From: Cydia pomonella
Lineage: Eukaryota > Arthropoda > Insecta > Lepidoptera > Tortricidae
Direction of reading: 5' to 3'
Length of the DNA: 64,000 nt
NCBI RefSeq assembly: GCF_033807575.1
Contig: NC_084705.1
Coordinates: 18,656,019-18,720,018 of the forward strand
Both the position numbers and the translations under genes were made by a program. This document shows, one piece after another, positions 11,706 through 23,475 of the stretch (position 1 is the stretch's first letter; each line of letters begins with the position of its first letter). Below the pieces are notes generated by a model. The model was not told the DNA's origin and searched no databases. It saw nothing but the letters and a program-made list of their open reading frames with translations.

Positions 11706-12013
11706 ACAGGCCAATTCGAGTTTTAGTTATTAAATCTCATTCCAATATGAAACTGATCCGATACTGATAATCTGTCAGTGTCATAAGTGACGTTTTTGCA
11801 TTCTAGTTTTAGTTATTAGATCTCATTCCAATATGATACTGATCTGATACTGATCTGTCAATGACAAAAGTGACGTTTTTACTTGAAAGTTGACATAATG
11901 CGCAATTCAGCAGGTCTTCTAATGGAAATTGGAACCATCTCATATCGGAATAATGTCAGATCCTTGATGGAACAGTATCACATTAAGTACCTACGTTGTT
12001 GAAATTGACCTGT
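11706..12013. mobile_element. MITE-like element with an internal 87-bp tandem duplication
   Basis: The ends ACAGGCCAATT (11706-11716) and AATTGACCTGT (12003-12013) are inverted copies with one mismatch. Inside, 11714-11800 and 11801-11880 are a direct tandem duplication sharing GTTTTAGTTATTA, TCTCATTCCAATATGA and AGTGACGTTTTT. The motif TGTCAAAAGTGACG recurs at 61049-61063, pointing to a related family. No coding capacity. Confidence 0.6.
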
Positions 12014-12880
12014 AACCTCTTACAGCACTATTTCAATTCTATACATGAAATAGAAGGTTATCGATATATCTCAGAAATTGTCCAGAATTAATTGAGAGTG
12101 GGCATTTTGTATTGGTCGTAATACCACGTACTGGAAAATGTGGCGTGTAAATGCACCAACAGCTGGTTTGATGATCATGAGTGCGTTTCGAACTTTATAA
12201 GCTTGTCATAAAACGGTTATGGATATAATCAGTCATAACAAGAAATAACTATTTGAATTGGCTTGCATGTAAATACAAAAAGCCTTTGTATGATGACATG
12301 ACAGACGCTGTGAATATCCTCGGGGGAGGCCTTAACCTTGCAGTGAACGTTTTAAGCCTGCTTTAAGCTCAAATTAATAATGAGCATTCAGTAGATTAAT
12401 AACATTACTAACAACGCGTTAGTTGTATGTAGTTATATATTTACTTACAAGGAGGATCTTGCTGCTTTTAAACTGTATAATGTTTAACATAATAAACATA
12501 GCGATAGCATTTATCGGCGAATACAAATGCCGACGTCGATATAATTTTAAATACGTTCAACCCCTAACTACGAGCTTTCTGGCAGCTTTAAGTGCGCATT
12601 TGGTCCAGTGCCGACCTCCAGTTAAGTACACTAACGATTTTGAATATATGAATAAAATTCAAAGATCATTCGGCCTATTCGAGAATTTGCCCGAAATAGA
12701 CGCTCATACCTAAGTAGTGTATGCAGTTCAGTGAATTCTAACTCAAAGCATATAGAAATTAAAGGTTTTTTCCTAACTTCGAGCTTGAATAGTATAATTT
12801 ATCAATGGGGAATTTAAAGGTGCAAAAGGTTTTCGTTACATATATGACTTCTATGGTCCAGTTGAAGAAATTTCGCGTAC
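12014..12880. other. no recognisable gene
   Basis: A 96-codon frame at 12423-12713 shows no known domain and sits in AT-rich sequence; nothing else was identified. Confidence 0.4.
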
Positions 12881-12929
12881 ACGAGACTATCGGTCGATGA
12901 TTTACTCACTTCTTACCGTCCCATAAAAA

Positions 12930-13345
12930 AAGTTCTAATACGAGATTGGCTCGTCCATAATCCTATTTCGTCGTATTTTTTTAAACTTGTCATTATTGCC
13001 AAATGGTCCACAGTCCTACATCGTCATCAACATTCCTACATCGTCACTTTCCTATTTTATCCACATTCGTGGTCTACAGTGCTGACTCGTTCACATTCCT
13101 ATATGGTCCACAGTGTTGGTGGAGGTTACAATCTCAGACCAACATAACTTTTCCGTTAGGCATTCAAGATAATGGGTGGTACAAAATGGGAATGTAGACG
13201 ATCTGGGACTGTAGTCAAAATGGTGATGTGGACGAGTTAGAAAGGTGGCGGTTTAGGAATTGTATGCAGACGACATGGCATTGTAGATGATTTAAGGATG
13301 TGACGAAATCAGATTGAGGGCGAAACGGTCCTGAGCCACGAGATT
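12930..13345. repeat. large foldback built from reiterated CATTCCTA-type motifs
   Basis: The left half repeats pieces such as CATTCCTACATCGTC (13031-13045), ATCCACATTCGTGG, TTCACATTCCTA (13090-13101) and ATGGTCCACAGTG. The right half repeats their complements: GGGAATGTAGACG (13188-13200), GATGTGGACGAG, TTTAGGAATTG and GGATGTGACGAAATC. The halves meet around 13110-13170. The arms are imperfect and made of short variants, not one exact inverted repeat. I take it to be a foldback-type element of unknown family. Confidence 0.6.
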
Positions 13346-13835
13346 TAAAAAATTAAGTTTTACGCGAAATTCGAATTAATATTTATTTTCAACAACAATT
13401 TAAATACGATCAATCCTTGATTAAATCTAAAATTCAAAAACGAAACAACGAATTTTACCGGAACGATTAAAAAAGACAAATAATAAATAGGAAAATTTGT
13501 TTAAATATTAGTTGCTAAGAATATGCGCCTGCAAATAAGGCAAAGCAATAGTAACGAGGCAAGTTTGCTGATTAATGAAGTTCAATAGGTAATTACGGGC
13601 TTGGTCACACGTAGATTCAATGAACCGGTCGCTTGCTCAATAAACTCGACGATGTCGAGTTCAACAGTTTCTAAAACGTTATTTACATCGAATGAGATGT
13701 AAGTCTGTTAATCGTAGACGTAGGTGTAAGTTCGATATTGTCAAAGCGCCAACAAAATATTTTGATTGCAGTTTACTATTTTGCTACAAATAATATCTTC
13801 ATTACTTTCCAAACTCAGTTTGCGCTTAAGCCCAC
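13345..13835. other. AT-rich stretch, nothing recognised
   Basis: No gene or repeat relationship identified. Confidence 0.4.
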
Positions 13836-13837
13836 AA

Positions 13838-14060
13838 GACAAGACAAGACAAGATAAAGATAGTTTATTTTCCAAGTAGGCATATTAAAATGCGCTTAAG
13901 AACGTCAAATAAAGCTACACCGGCTCTAACCCTACACCTCTGACCCGAGAAGATTTAAATGCCTCCTTAATTGTGGGAGGGTATCCTAATATAGGACCGG
14001 CAAGCAATTTGGCGGGAAATATCTTTTCAAAACATTACATCGTATAACTAACATGCATTT
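13838..14060 (-). mobile_element. LINE 3' UTR and tail, minus strand
   Basis: Read on the minus strand, the sequence passes through GCCTACTTGGAAAATAAAC and ends in a CTTGT pentamer repeat (plus-strand AAGACAAGACAAGACAAG at 13838-13855). A simple-repeat tail directly after an A-rich end is a LINE 3' signature. No coding part remains. The assignment to a CR1/Jockey-type element is from recollection of similar lepidopteran tails. Confidence 0.55.
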
Positions 14061-14129
14061 AAAAAATACAATTTAAATTAATATGGAATGAAAAAAAAAA
14101 CATAAGATACAGTAGGTACTTTCTTATAC

Positions 14130-14345
14130 AGTGTGTAAATCTAATACGGGCGAATCTCTTAACGTTGGTTAGTACAGGACATAAGAAATGTAATTAGATA
14201 AGTTTTACTTAGAACTGCAATTAAAATTTTATCCATACAAAATAATTCGGCCCGCAATGTAATGCAAACACGCGTTAAACGCTCGTTGACACTGACAGTT
14301 ACTTTCAAAAGCTCATACCGCGTATGTAATGTCATTATTGTCATT
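14130..14345 (+). repeat. fragment sharing a block with 15880-15992
   Basis: CAGTGTGTAAATCTAATACG (14130-14149) and the GGGCG after it recur on the minus strand at 15967-15991 with one change. Weaker similarity continues downstream (catat, cattagtgtaat, ttaagttt). This indicates two copies of one dispersed element in opposite orientation. Class unknown. Confidence 0.5.
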
Positions 14346-14586
14346 AACTGCCATGAGTGGGTAAAGTTAGTACACGTAAAAAAAACACAGACTTAAAAAA
14401 AGCAATTTTAATACCTACCTATTAAAAGCACAGTTTAGTTTCGCCGGTTTCGCCGCAGATACCTATTCTCCGCGTGTCTTCCTTGTATTTCATATGAGGT
14501 TTCGCAACGTTGTTTAACTGACTTTATGACATGGCAAAGATTGATGGTATCTCTGAGTTTCTGAAAAACTTCAGTTATCTTGTTTC

Positions 14587-14841
14587 TCAGTTTTTCTTCA
14601 ACCTTCTTCCTCTACTTCTCTCAGGATCAAGTGCAAAATGGCGGAGGATTCGGTCTTGTAATGGAACTGGTATTTCAGTGACGGGCAAACCTTCGCGAAC
14701 TCGCTGTATCGCGTTTACAATTACTTGAGCGTTTCTTGGTACAATTCGATCAGGGAATCGCTCTCTGTACAGAGCTAACACTCGATTACCATTTTGTAAT
14801 GCTTCACCGTAAATCAAAATCATGTCATTAATTCGAGAGCA
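14587..14841 (-). pseudogene. DUF4817-like helix-turn-helix fragment of a transposon
   Basis: The minus-strand frame reads INDMILIYGEALQNGNRVLA, then LYRERFPDRIVPRN and IQRVREG. This is the pattern of the DUF4817 helix-turn-helix domain (x-MxxIYGxAxGN, LYxERFPxRxxP, xRLRExG) found at the N-terminus of many insect transposon proteins. An ATG lies at 14821-14823, but homologous residues continue upstream to about 14841. A further upstream ATG (about 14864) is in a different frame, which suggests a frameshift. Only about 80 residues remain and no DDE catalytic domain follows, so this is a remnant. DNA binding is the family's expected role. Confidence 0.6.
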
Positions 14842-15393
14842 GTAAAAGTTGTTAAACGAGGCATTTTTATAACGTACGATTACTTCTGTATTGAATGACT
14901 GACATTGTCAAATCAATGTCCAAATAAAATAAAAAATCATTTAACTTTACCAAAGAGTTTGTCACGTTTTGAAACAATTCATCAAACTTTCTGGTGTTTA
15001 GACTGTTTAGTTAATTCTCGAAATAAATTTTGGTAATAATACAATTATCAGGCGGGTCGTATACTATTTCCCACCATCTGGTATAACAAAATCAGACAAA
15101 TGAAATTCTATTGTTAGGTTCTAACAAAACCAAAACGAATACAGTTTTAAACTAAGTGCATTGCTGCCAACTTACAAAATATTCATTTGGTTGCATAGTA
15201 AAAATAATTACTTCATAAGTCAGAAACACGCACGTGACACCCGTAATATAGCAACACCCATAGACTACGAAGACCGCTTAGCGTTGCTTGTTAGTCTCCG
15301 TAGGCTACGGTGGCCAAAATTGAGAAAAAACTGTCCAAAAATTTAATTTAGCAAGTTGCAAGTACCAGGGCCTCATGAGTTACGAGGTGTCGC

Positions 15394-15430
15394 TGACCGG
15401 CCGGCCGCGGCCCGGGGCGGGCCGGGCGCG
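15394..15430. other. extreme GC-rich block
   Basis: About 37 bases consisting almost only of G and C (core GGCCGGCCGCGGCCCGGGGC) interrupt AT-rich DNA. It is followed by AACAAGGTATG and then GCGCCAAGGTATGATCG, a short imperfect direct repeat. No reading frame or RNA gene is evident. Confidence 0.6.
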
Positions 15431-15547
15431 TAACAAGGTATGCTCGCGCGCCAAGGTATGATCGTACGTTGTAGCCAAGAGGCTTTTGCTTTTGCTTTGT
15501 TTACCTAAATTAAGATTTATTTTTGTTGACTCGTAGGAAAAATAGTG

Positions 15548-15685
15548 TATGCAACGTTGTATAAGTAGGTCAAAAAATGCTCGTGGCGTATTCCTTTACA
15601 ATGTTCGCCTACGCCTTCGGCTCCGGCTCACATTGTAACTCACGCCACTCGCCTTTTTTGACCCTTCTTATACAACTGTTGCATA
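15548..15685. mobile_element. foldback element with GCAACGTTGTATAAG ends
   Basis: The left end TATGCAACGTTGTATAAG (15548-15565) is inverted at the right end CTTATACAACTGTTGCATA (15667-15685). Inside the ends, GGTCAAAAAATGC, GGCGTA and TACAATGT are mirrored by GCCTTTTTTGACC, ACGCCA and ACATTGTA. Around 138 bp with no coding capacity, typical of a hairpin MITE. Confidence 0.65.
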
Positions 15686-15879
15686 AAATACTATAACATG
15701 CCTAGTAGCAGTTTGTCTACCAAAATAACTACAAAACATTAATCGCAGTGTAATACTAACATGTGATTGTTCCTGCAGATATTAGGTAAGTTTGTAAATG
15801 CGTAGTAGTCGTTTCGAATAGATATTCTTATAACGCAACCATGTTTACAGTACATTGCTGCTGATAGATTTTTCAAAAA

Positions 15880-15992
15880 TTAATTATGGGGTCACAGTTA
15901 AGTTTAACTTAAAAAACATCTTAATTAATGATTACACTAATGAGTTATATGTCTGGTTTAATTTATCGCCCGTATTAAATTTACACACTGTC
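15880..15992 (-). repeat. second copy of the CAGTGTGTAAAT repeat
   Basis: Minus-strand copy of the block seen at 14130-14345 (CAGTGTGTAAATTTAATACG and following). It lies directly 3' of the LINE fragment at 16006-16254 and may be its 3' UTR or an independent insertion. Confidence 0.5.
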
Positions 15993-16005
15993 GAAAATTA
16001 ATGCA

Positions 16006-16254
16006 CTAGATGCGCGAAATGAGTTTATGCTTAACAACAATTTTGAATTTAGAATCTGGAAGCTCGGTGACATTTTTTGGTATCTTGTTAAATATATAAT
16101 TTCCCAAGAACGACTTTCCTGTTTTAGACAGTCTGTAAGATGTTACTTTAAGCTTTCCTGTGTTTCTTGTAGCCTTTGGCTTATCAGCATTCGTTGGGAA
16201 ATTGTGTTTTTCCTTACAAACATTATTGTAAATAAAAACAAAATAAAAAATCAT
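16006..16254 (-). pseudogene. C-terminal fragment of a LINE ORF2
   Basis: The 82-residue minus-strand frame contains SYRLSKTGKSFLGNYIFNKI, then PDSKFKIVVKHKL. The same pattern occurs in the LINE at 43198-43940 (SFVGNCIRFYN, then LPLNKFKSHIKRSLL). It is the region after the RT in CR1/Jockey-like LINEs. The stop at 16008-16006 falls early compared with the 43-kb copy, which goes on to AYYTVNDFIDD. RT motifs are absent. Function lost. Confidence 0.62.
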
Positions 16255-16299
16255 TTTGAAGTGATAACCACTCGCAATCCGGTAAAATAGGATAGTTTT

Positions 16300-17220
16300 G
16301 TATGGTTCTTTGACTTGACTGAGACTTTATGATTATTTTGTTTTAGGCAGACTTGTTTTGTGTATTATACTTAAATGTCGAGTTTTACTAACATATTAAA
16401 CTAGCTAGTACCAAATGTATCGACTAAATTATTTACTCGTATTATCATCGGTCATGCGCATACACCCCCAGCCAAAAGTATAGAAACAAGCTTATATTTT
16501 ATTTTAATAGAAAAGTGTGATTTTTTAAGCGATGTAATATATACTACTCATTAGAAACATGGTAAATATAATAGTAGAATATTTTAAAAGTAAATTACCA
16601 AGTTGTGGCTACGACATTTGCCAGTTAATTAAAGGGTATAATTATGTTACATTTTCCTAAAAAAAATCATGTTTTTGACAATATTTTAGGATGTTTTGAT
16701 TTATACGAGTATTTTTAATCTTTTGTGGTTACTAAATGTAAATTTTAGGTTACAATTATAAAACAAAGACGGAAACATGAGATATTAAAGAAAAAAATAA
16801 TATGTTTTGTAAGGTAATTTTAAGTATTTAGCTATTAAGGTTAACTTGCTATAACCTACTCAGGGTCCATGTTGTGACAATTTAATTTAAGATAACATCT
16901 GTATGTACCATGGAATGCAATAAATAAATCATAATGAAAAATAAAAACAACCTTATTTCTATACTTTTGGCCTTGGGTCTCCTTTATTTTTTCGTATTCT
17001 GTTGCGCAACTCACTAACCTAACCTAAATTGACCTAATAGTATAAGTACTTACGCTTGGCGGAGTAAAATGGCTCCCCATAGTAATTTTCCAGTACGTAT
17101 CGTTGTCGTAATGTCATTATTAGCGTTTATTATGTTGTCACACGATAACTTAATTGCCTATAAAAACTGGTTTAGGGCCAATTCCCTTGAGGCTCTGTAT
17201 ATACTATATGTTACGTTGAA
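16300..17220. other. AT-rich stretch, nothing recognised
   Basis: No gene or repeat identified apart from a short CCTAACCTAACCT run near 17017. Confidence 0.4.
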
Positions 17221-17223
17221 AAC

Positions 17224-17530
17224 ACGTTTTAATTTAAAACATGTTTTCCGTAGCTAAAACTAGTTTTCATAAATGCCATGTTTTAAACTTTTTTATCTAC
17301 ACACATATCATAAACCCTCTATGATGCCTCCAAAATCCGTAAATAATGACCAACATTACGATAAACTGTTTTGTTATATCAAATTTCTTCTTATCTGTGA
17401 TGATGTTGTAATTGGTTCAGAACTACATCAAAATCGATTTGGTTATACATTCAAATTTGGAACATCTCTGAAAAAAAAAAAAAAACCAAATCGATTTGCC
17501 CTCTATCCCTCTATTCTAATATCAATCGAG
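17224..17530. repeat. AAAACTAGTTTT motif and inverted piece of the 8.8-kb repeat family
   Basis: AAAACTAGTTTT sits at 17257-17268, preceded by GAAAACACGTTTT-like and ACATGTTTT pieces resembling the array at 23858-24240. From about 17288, TTTTATCTACACACATAT is an inverted match to 17909-17933. It is therefore an outer arm of the repeat that follows. Confidence 0.5.
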
Positions 17531-18030
17531 ATGCCTTTTTGTTCGAAATGAAATGTCAATTGCATACAATTTTGACATATCTCGCATGTTAGTTTGTATC
17601 GAATGATACGGAAATAGGCCCCCGACTCTAGTTTGTCTCTGAATTTAAAAAAAAAACTACAAATACGTTACATGCGTGAAAAAACTTTTCATTTACCGCC
17701 ATTTGACGTAGAGTTTATCTTTTAATTAGTTTTAAGTATAAAATTAATATGTTTCGTTGTTTTTAAAGTAACTATAGCAAAAGGTGCGTGTAAAATGAGC
17801 GATAAAAATATTTCGGTGACGCCACCACATATGCGCGAGTTCCGCCAAGATAGCAACGATGCCCTAACGTTGGCTGTAATTTGGGTTAGAGAATATATCA
17901 TAGAAAGTTTATCACATGTGTGAAGATAAAATAGTGTATGTAACTGTACATAATAAGGCATTAAAACACTCGTGTATTTTAATGCCTTTAATTATGTAGC
18001 AGTCACATAAAGTACTATTAGTTAAACTGG
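17530..18030 (+). repeat. unclassified dispersed repeat, copy 2
   Basis: Plus-strand counterpart of 8835-9370. It contains the shared blocks CAATTGCATACAATTTTGAC, TCGCATGTTAGTT, ATGCGTGAAAAAAC, TTACCGCCATTTGA and TAGCAGTCACATAAAG. Near its end AAGGCATTAAAACACTCGTG and TATTTTAATGCCTT form a small hairpin. No conserved frame. Confidence 0.68.
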
Positions 18031-18179
18031 ATTTCCTTAATGATTTGGCCCAAAATAGTTTTACTTCGTCAATACTAATTTTCACAAAATGGAACTAGTT
18101 CAAAAATTAGATTAGATTTTGAACAGTAAGCCAATCACAATAATGCGCTTTGTGAAAACTAGTTTTGATAAATAAAAAA

Positions 18180-19070
18180 AACGACTGATGTCAGTATAAG
18201 GATGTTTATGTTGAGGGGGTTTAAGGATTATATAACGTTTTCTTGCCCAAAAGAAGAAATAAGTAACCTGTTTTCTAGTTTACGTGAAATCAAACTGAAC
18301 TTTTCATTTCACCTTTATTTGATGGCATGTTACCTTACCTACTTAGAACTTAATTTACCTTAAGTGGCATTTACTCATATCTCTAATAACCACGGCGCGT
18401 GCATGGGATTGCATTTATCTCATCTTAGAGTTTATTCCTGTTGCATCTTCACTCCTAATTTGAAACCCAGAGTCCACACACACATTTTGAAGATAACCCA
18501 TGCTACAATCCTCTTGCATTGGATGATATAAGTATTACTTATATACACGATGACAGTATCCCGCGGCGTCCAGTTTTCGTAGGTATTATATTCGCTCGTT
18601 GTCGCGTGGCTTAGAGTAACTCGTTAAGTCCATGTCGGGCACGGTAAAAGATAGAACAGGAGTAAAATTGTAATGTTACTCTTTTTTACGTAGTCCCTGC
18701 ATTATAAGTCGAGTACGCTCCGAAGAACAACTAGACGGTTCGATAGGAAGTAAAGAAGTCTGAATATACGCATTTCGCATGTTATTCTGCATCTCTCTGC
18801 TAGCTCGAAGCATTAAGGGGCCTCCCTAATCTAAAGAACCTTGAGTTTAAGTGACAGATTACAACTTTTAAGACGCAAGTTTTAGTGTAATAGACAAAAT
18901 ATCGTGGCATCAGCTTAAATTTGAATTACCCAGCGTGACACATTACACTAACATTTTTATCTCGGTTTGACTTAATAAGTTAAAAAACATAATCATAAAA
19001 ATATAATAAGTTTTTTAGCAACGCCGGCGCAAGATCTGCAGCGCACTTATCTTAGTCAAACCAACCGGAT
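18180..19070. other. no recognisable gene
   Basis: Nothing convincing was identified. A short block AAGTCCATGTCGGGC (near 18628) also occurs at 19091-19105 in the next element. Confidence 0.4.
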
Positions 19071-19075
19071 TCAGT

Positions 19076-19410
19076 TTTTAAAAACCGGCCAAGTCCATGT
19101 CGGGCCATGCTCAGTGTAGGGTTCCGTATTTACCCTTCCGTCAACGTACATTTAGCAAAAACAGCTCAATCGATCATGTTCGCTATAATTTGCCTTGAAA
19201 GTTTTCACTAAGCTTTACGTTCACTTTCAAGTTTTCACTAAGCTTTAGTCATTATTTTACGACTTCCGGCGTAACTTATGTGTATATATTCATGCCAAAT
19301 TTCAGCTTTCTAGCACTAAACGATAACGGAGCAAAGCCGCTGTCGGACAGACAACCAGACGGACATGGCGAATACAAAGGTTCCTAGTTGACTATGCAAC
19401 CCTAAAAACG
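19076..19410. mobile_element. AGGGTTCCGTA-family element, copy 1
   Basis: It starts TTTTTAAAAACCGGCCAAGT and reaches AGGGTTCCGTATT at 19118, ending ACCCTAAAAACG near 19410. The CGGCCAAGT start, inner GGGTTCCGTA and outer CCCTAAAAA are shared with copies at 30247, 35797, 50397 and 55393. Within it, GTTTTCACTAAGCTTTA is duplicated (19201-19217 and 19231-19247). No coding capacity. Likely a non-autonomous element of unsettled class. Confidence 0.6.
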
Positions 19411-20675
19411 GAGATCTAAGTTCAAGTATATCGTCCATAGTTATAGAAATACGTAGGCTAAAATTAATACAACAAAAGCAACGTCTACCTACCGCTGACA
19501 GACTTCCAGTATGATGAGCCTTAATACACGTTCGTAGGCTTCCCCAATTAATCCATTGGGAACAATGACCATAACGTTTGCCTTTGAGAAATGTAGGTTC
19601 TACCAGTTATTAGATGTAGACGTAGACAGTCTTACAATCTCCTTTTTTGTCAACTCGTGGCTCAGCGCGTCCATTTTAGCGATGACTTGCCACTTGTAGC
19701 ACAAAGCGCCTTAACGACAGTGCCGGCTATTGTGCCATGTCATAGTGTATATCGTATCCAAACATACCCTGAAACAGAGTTGAAATGCCTCAATGAATCA
19801 CGACTCTAGCTTATAAAACAAAACATATGTAGTTTACTTATTCTTTTCAAAATTTGCAAACTTTCTTGCCCGTGTGCTGAAATTTGAGATGCAAATAAAT
19901 GCAAAGTTCAATATTAATTTAGGCGATACCGATCGCTTGGTTTTACAAAGTAATTGTATAAAACATAATCATACAGTTTTGCAGTCAATGCATCATACAA
20001 TTTATGCAGGTACATTTCTACACAAACTGTATAACAGTACTAGTTAGCTAATTTATCAATGCACTTTGAGTGTTTGTACCTATCTTGTCCTTATGGCCCA
20101 CTTTATCCTAAAAGGTTACGCAACTTATGCAGGGTAAGTGAAATGTCTAAGCATTACTAAAATCACCGTCATCTTCATTTACACTACTTACTTTCTGAGG
20201 GCCCTTCTTTGAGCCGGTATATGCTACCCTTACGGGCTATGTCTGTAAGCTTGGAACGTATAGTATGGCATTATTGCAGCGAAGTTTCATTTTATATAAG
20301 AAATAAAATCTAAAAACTGGAGCTGACTCCAAATAGCCCATACGTTATATTAAAGTTCACCCTAGAAAATCATATTGCCTATACCGTTATTTAATAAATT
20401 TATCACGTGTAACGCAACGGGGTGGATATTACACTAGCCGTTATTTACTACGTTATCCCCGTTATACCTTTTATTATGTCTCAAGTATGTGGAGCAAAAT
20501 TTTATCACGTGTTTTCAATACTTACTCAGAGGCTGTGTTTACAAACAATAACAATATTATATTTTACGTTTCTTTTGTTATATTGTGATTTTATATTTAC
20601 TGATGATGCCTATTTTAATATATGTTTTAAGTAGTATATAGACATGTGTTATAATTACTTTATTATATTATATTG

Positions 20676-20700
20676 TTGTATAAAGTAATACTTTATACAA
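20676..20700. repeat. perfect 25-base palindrome
   Basis: TTGTATAAAGTA and TACTTTATACAA are exact inverted copies around a single A. It lies in AT-rich DNA without a gene. Confidence 0.8.
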
Positions 20701-20886
20701 TTCTATTAAGTATAAATACATACATTGTATGAGTAAAAAATATTTTTTATATTTCATTGAATGGTAGGTAATTGGTAACGTAAAGGTTTCCATAATTTTT
20801 ATAACGAGTATTACGTAGGTCGTATAATTAAGTACAGATTATCATCCCACCTAACTAACATAACCCTCCTTTTGCTAGGTAGTTCG

Positions 20887-21039
20887 AGTCAGACCAAAAT
20901 AAGTCAGCAGCAATTTTGACATCCCAGACAGTGCAATTGTTCTTTTAAATGTCAAACTTCTATGAAATTATGACGATTACATAATACTTGCACAGGTTGG
21001 GCTATCAAAATCGCTGCCAACATAGCTTGGTCGGACGCT
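20887..21039. mobile_element. MITE, AGTCAGACCAA family, older copy
   Basis: The ends AGTCAGACCAAAATAAGTC and GCCAACATAGCTTGGTCGGA are inverted and match the cleaner copy at 50181-50331, including ATCAAAATCGCTGCCAAC at the right. It is about 153 bp and non-coding, with more mismatches between its arms than the 50-kb copy. Confidence 0.75.
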
Positions 21040-21066
21040 ATTAGTTTGTGCGGAGTCGCAGTTCCA

Positions 21067-21086
21067 ACCTAACCTAACCTAACCCA
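21067..21086. repeat. short CCTAA run
   Basis: Three consecutive CCTAA units (complement TTAGG, the usual insect telomere unit). It is too short to call an interstitial telomere. Confidence 0.5.
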
Positions 21087-21229
21087 TTTATGTCATACGA
21101 CTAATGAAGCCGTACATAATTATGTGATGTCACTTGTTAGAACAAATAATATGCTTTACAGTACATATGGTGCTAATTTACCGCACTAGTGCGAAACTTA
21201 GGATATTACGTTACTGTGTCGAACATTTA

Positions 21230-22195
21230 AAGAGCTATATGTACTGTAAAACGTTGTACGATACACGTGCGAATAGATAATTCGCCACTCGTTTCGAATT
21301 TCCTATTTTTCGCACTTGTATCGTAATGTACTATTTCAACACACTTGCTCAAAACGACGTTTTTATTCCACCGATTTTTGGCTCATAAACTTTTAAGTTT
21401 AAATAAACTATTAGGTTTCAAATGTTAGTTCAAAGAGGTTTTATCACACCAAACATATATTTGTGGATTAAATTATCTCGTAAATCACATTAATGAATAA
21501 ACATAACATTTTATCGATTTGATCTCCATCCGTCGAATAGAAATACGAAAATATTAGCTTTTTAATTTTTTTTTATTGGCTGTTTGTCGATTTCGATCGC
21601 GCCTTTGCCTTGCGCGCGCATTAAAATCGTGCGAAAAAAAAAATAACGCTCCAGCCATTTTCCGTTTTTGCCATAAAATTGGAATAGTTTTGCATGTTTT
21701 TAGTTTATATATTGTCGAAAATAAAAAATGTCATTTTCAAGCATTGGAAATGCAGAACACATAAAATTTGATGCTGCCAGTAATACTAATAGAGGCAAGA
21801 GCAGAGAACGATAGCCTTTTACCATCAAAATCGGGTGAAAATAATTGGCGGCAATGAAACTTTTATTCAATGGAAAATTAGCAAAAACGTCCAGTGTTTC
21901 TTGGAAAACGTGTTGGTAGCTTATTTCAATGAACTGACGAATAAGTGCCTACAAGCCCAGCACGCTTTGGTGAAATTATTCGATGTTAAAACTGTACTTT
22001 TGCTGTTTTGACAAAAAAATCTAATTAATAAGTTTTTCCTCGCAAGTGTGTTGAAAAACGTCGTATGAAACGCGTGTGCATTGGTCATTACCCACATCGG
22101 CTTTCTTATTGCGGGCTCGCTTACAGCTCGCGCGCACAATATCGCCTCGTGTGTAGTGACCAACTTAGCACACTTGTATATAATGTACTATTAGA
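21230..22195. repeat. composite foldback repeat
   Basis: Arms are visible at three scales. 21239-21331 folds on itself (GATACACGTGCGAATAG against CTATTTTTCGCACTTGTATC). TTTCAACACACTTGC (21334-21348) is inverted at GCAAGTGTGTTGAAA (22042-22056). CACTTGTATCGTAATGTACT (21313-21332) recurs directly at 22171-22190 with small changes. CpG-rich pieces (GCGCGCGC near 21616, GCTCGCGCGCACAATATCGC near 22127) stand out. I see no protein. Probably a non-autonomous element with nested insertions. Confidence 0.55.
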
Positions 22196-22199
22196 TTAT

Positions 22200-23470
22200 G
22201 TAATAATTATGGCAATGTATATTAAATGAAGTGAAAGTATACTTTTTGACCATTATACCAATAATAACATCATGTATGCCGCCGATTAGATATTACGGTA
22301 GTATGCCATTTATTACGTTATTCAAAATAACGATATATCAAGCAGTAATATATGAAAAGTAAATATAAAAAATGTAGTGCTCTCAGTTAGGCACTTGCAG
22401 AGATGTTTACTTGCGCAAAATTTCAGCGCTTCGAGCAAGATTTGATCTAGCTACTTTTTGGAACCCTAGACTCATCGTTCATTACCGATTAAGCTTAGCC
22501 TAGAGTATCGAAGCTTAATTAAGTATTATAGCATAATTGTTTACTCACCATGTCACGTGTAATGTTATGTCATATTATATTATTTGCGGACTTCCAGAGA
22601 GATATTAGATGTCGAATGACACAAGGAGAGAGGCATATGCTAGAGAAATCTTTTTGTGACATCATTATTATCTAAATAAAGTATATAATACTGCCACTGC
22701 CCAACTACGCAGCTGCAATAACTATAACAACCGCTACTTTAATTTTAAATATTACTTTAATTGTTTACGGAATTCTCACATAATAACTAACATTTAAACG
22801 CATGTCCATGAAACTGCACGTCGTTCGACGATCTTGATTGGTAGTACTTCTTAAGACGGAATTCCTCCAGTGTACCGCATAGTGCCACACACGGTAGAAT
22901 CCCACCCTTACAATAAGCACGCTTTATAAAATAATGTGTCATATATGCCGTATTAATCGTATTACAATTGTTTGTGACGTTACCGTATGTAAACGCAAGG
23001 TTTTCCAAGCTAATGAAATAATCATTAATTACTTGTTTATTTAACCAGAAAACGTCATACGCGCCGCTATTTTCAAGACATTACTACGGTGAATGAAGGT
23101 AGCAGTAATATTTTTTGAACAGTAGCATGCTTGAATTGAGGATATGTTTGTTTTTGTCTTTTCTGTTTGAATTTAGTCCTATAAAATAACTAGTTTTGGT
23201 CTACGACATTGAAATGCGTCGTGTGGTATTATTTTGAAAATGTATGGCACTAGTATGGTTTTAGATTCTTCCAAGAGATCGTCGGTTTTTCTTAAGAGGT
23301 TGTGCCCCCTCAATTAAATTCAACGTGTATGTGTAATAGGTATGTATAGTTATGGGATTAATCGTTATGAATTCTAGATCATCATGGTGTAAACAGAATC
23401 ACTACATATAACGTGATAGGTACACATTAAATTTGCCACCGACGTGTTTTTATTTTTTTTAGCATTGTAT
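22200..23470. other. no recognisable gene
   Basis: AT-rich DNA with short uninformative frames; nothing identified. Confidence 0.4.
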
Positions 23471-23475
23471 ACTTA

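Noticed and set aside
15411..15445. 3' end of 18S rRNA suggested by GTAACAAGGTAT after a GC-rich run.
   Set aside because: The match is about ten bases and neighbouring rRNA sequence is absent.
21067..21086. Interstitial telomere (CCTAA units).
   Set aside because: Only three units; similar short runs (near 17017 and 23667) occur in unrelated context.
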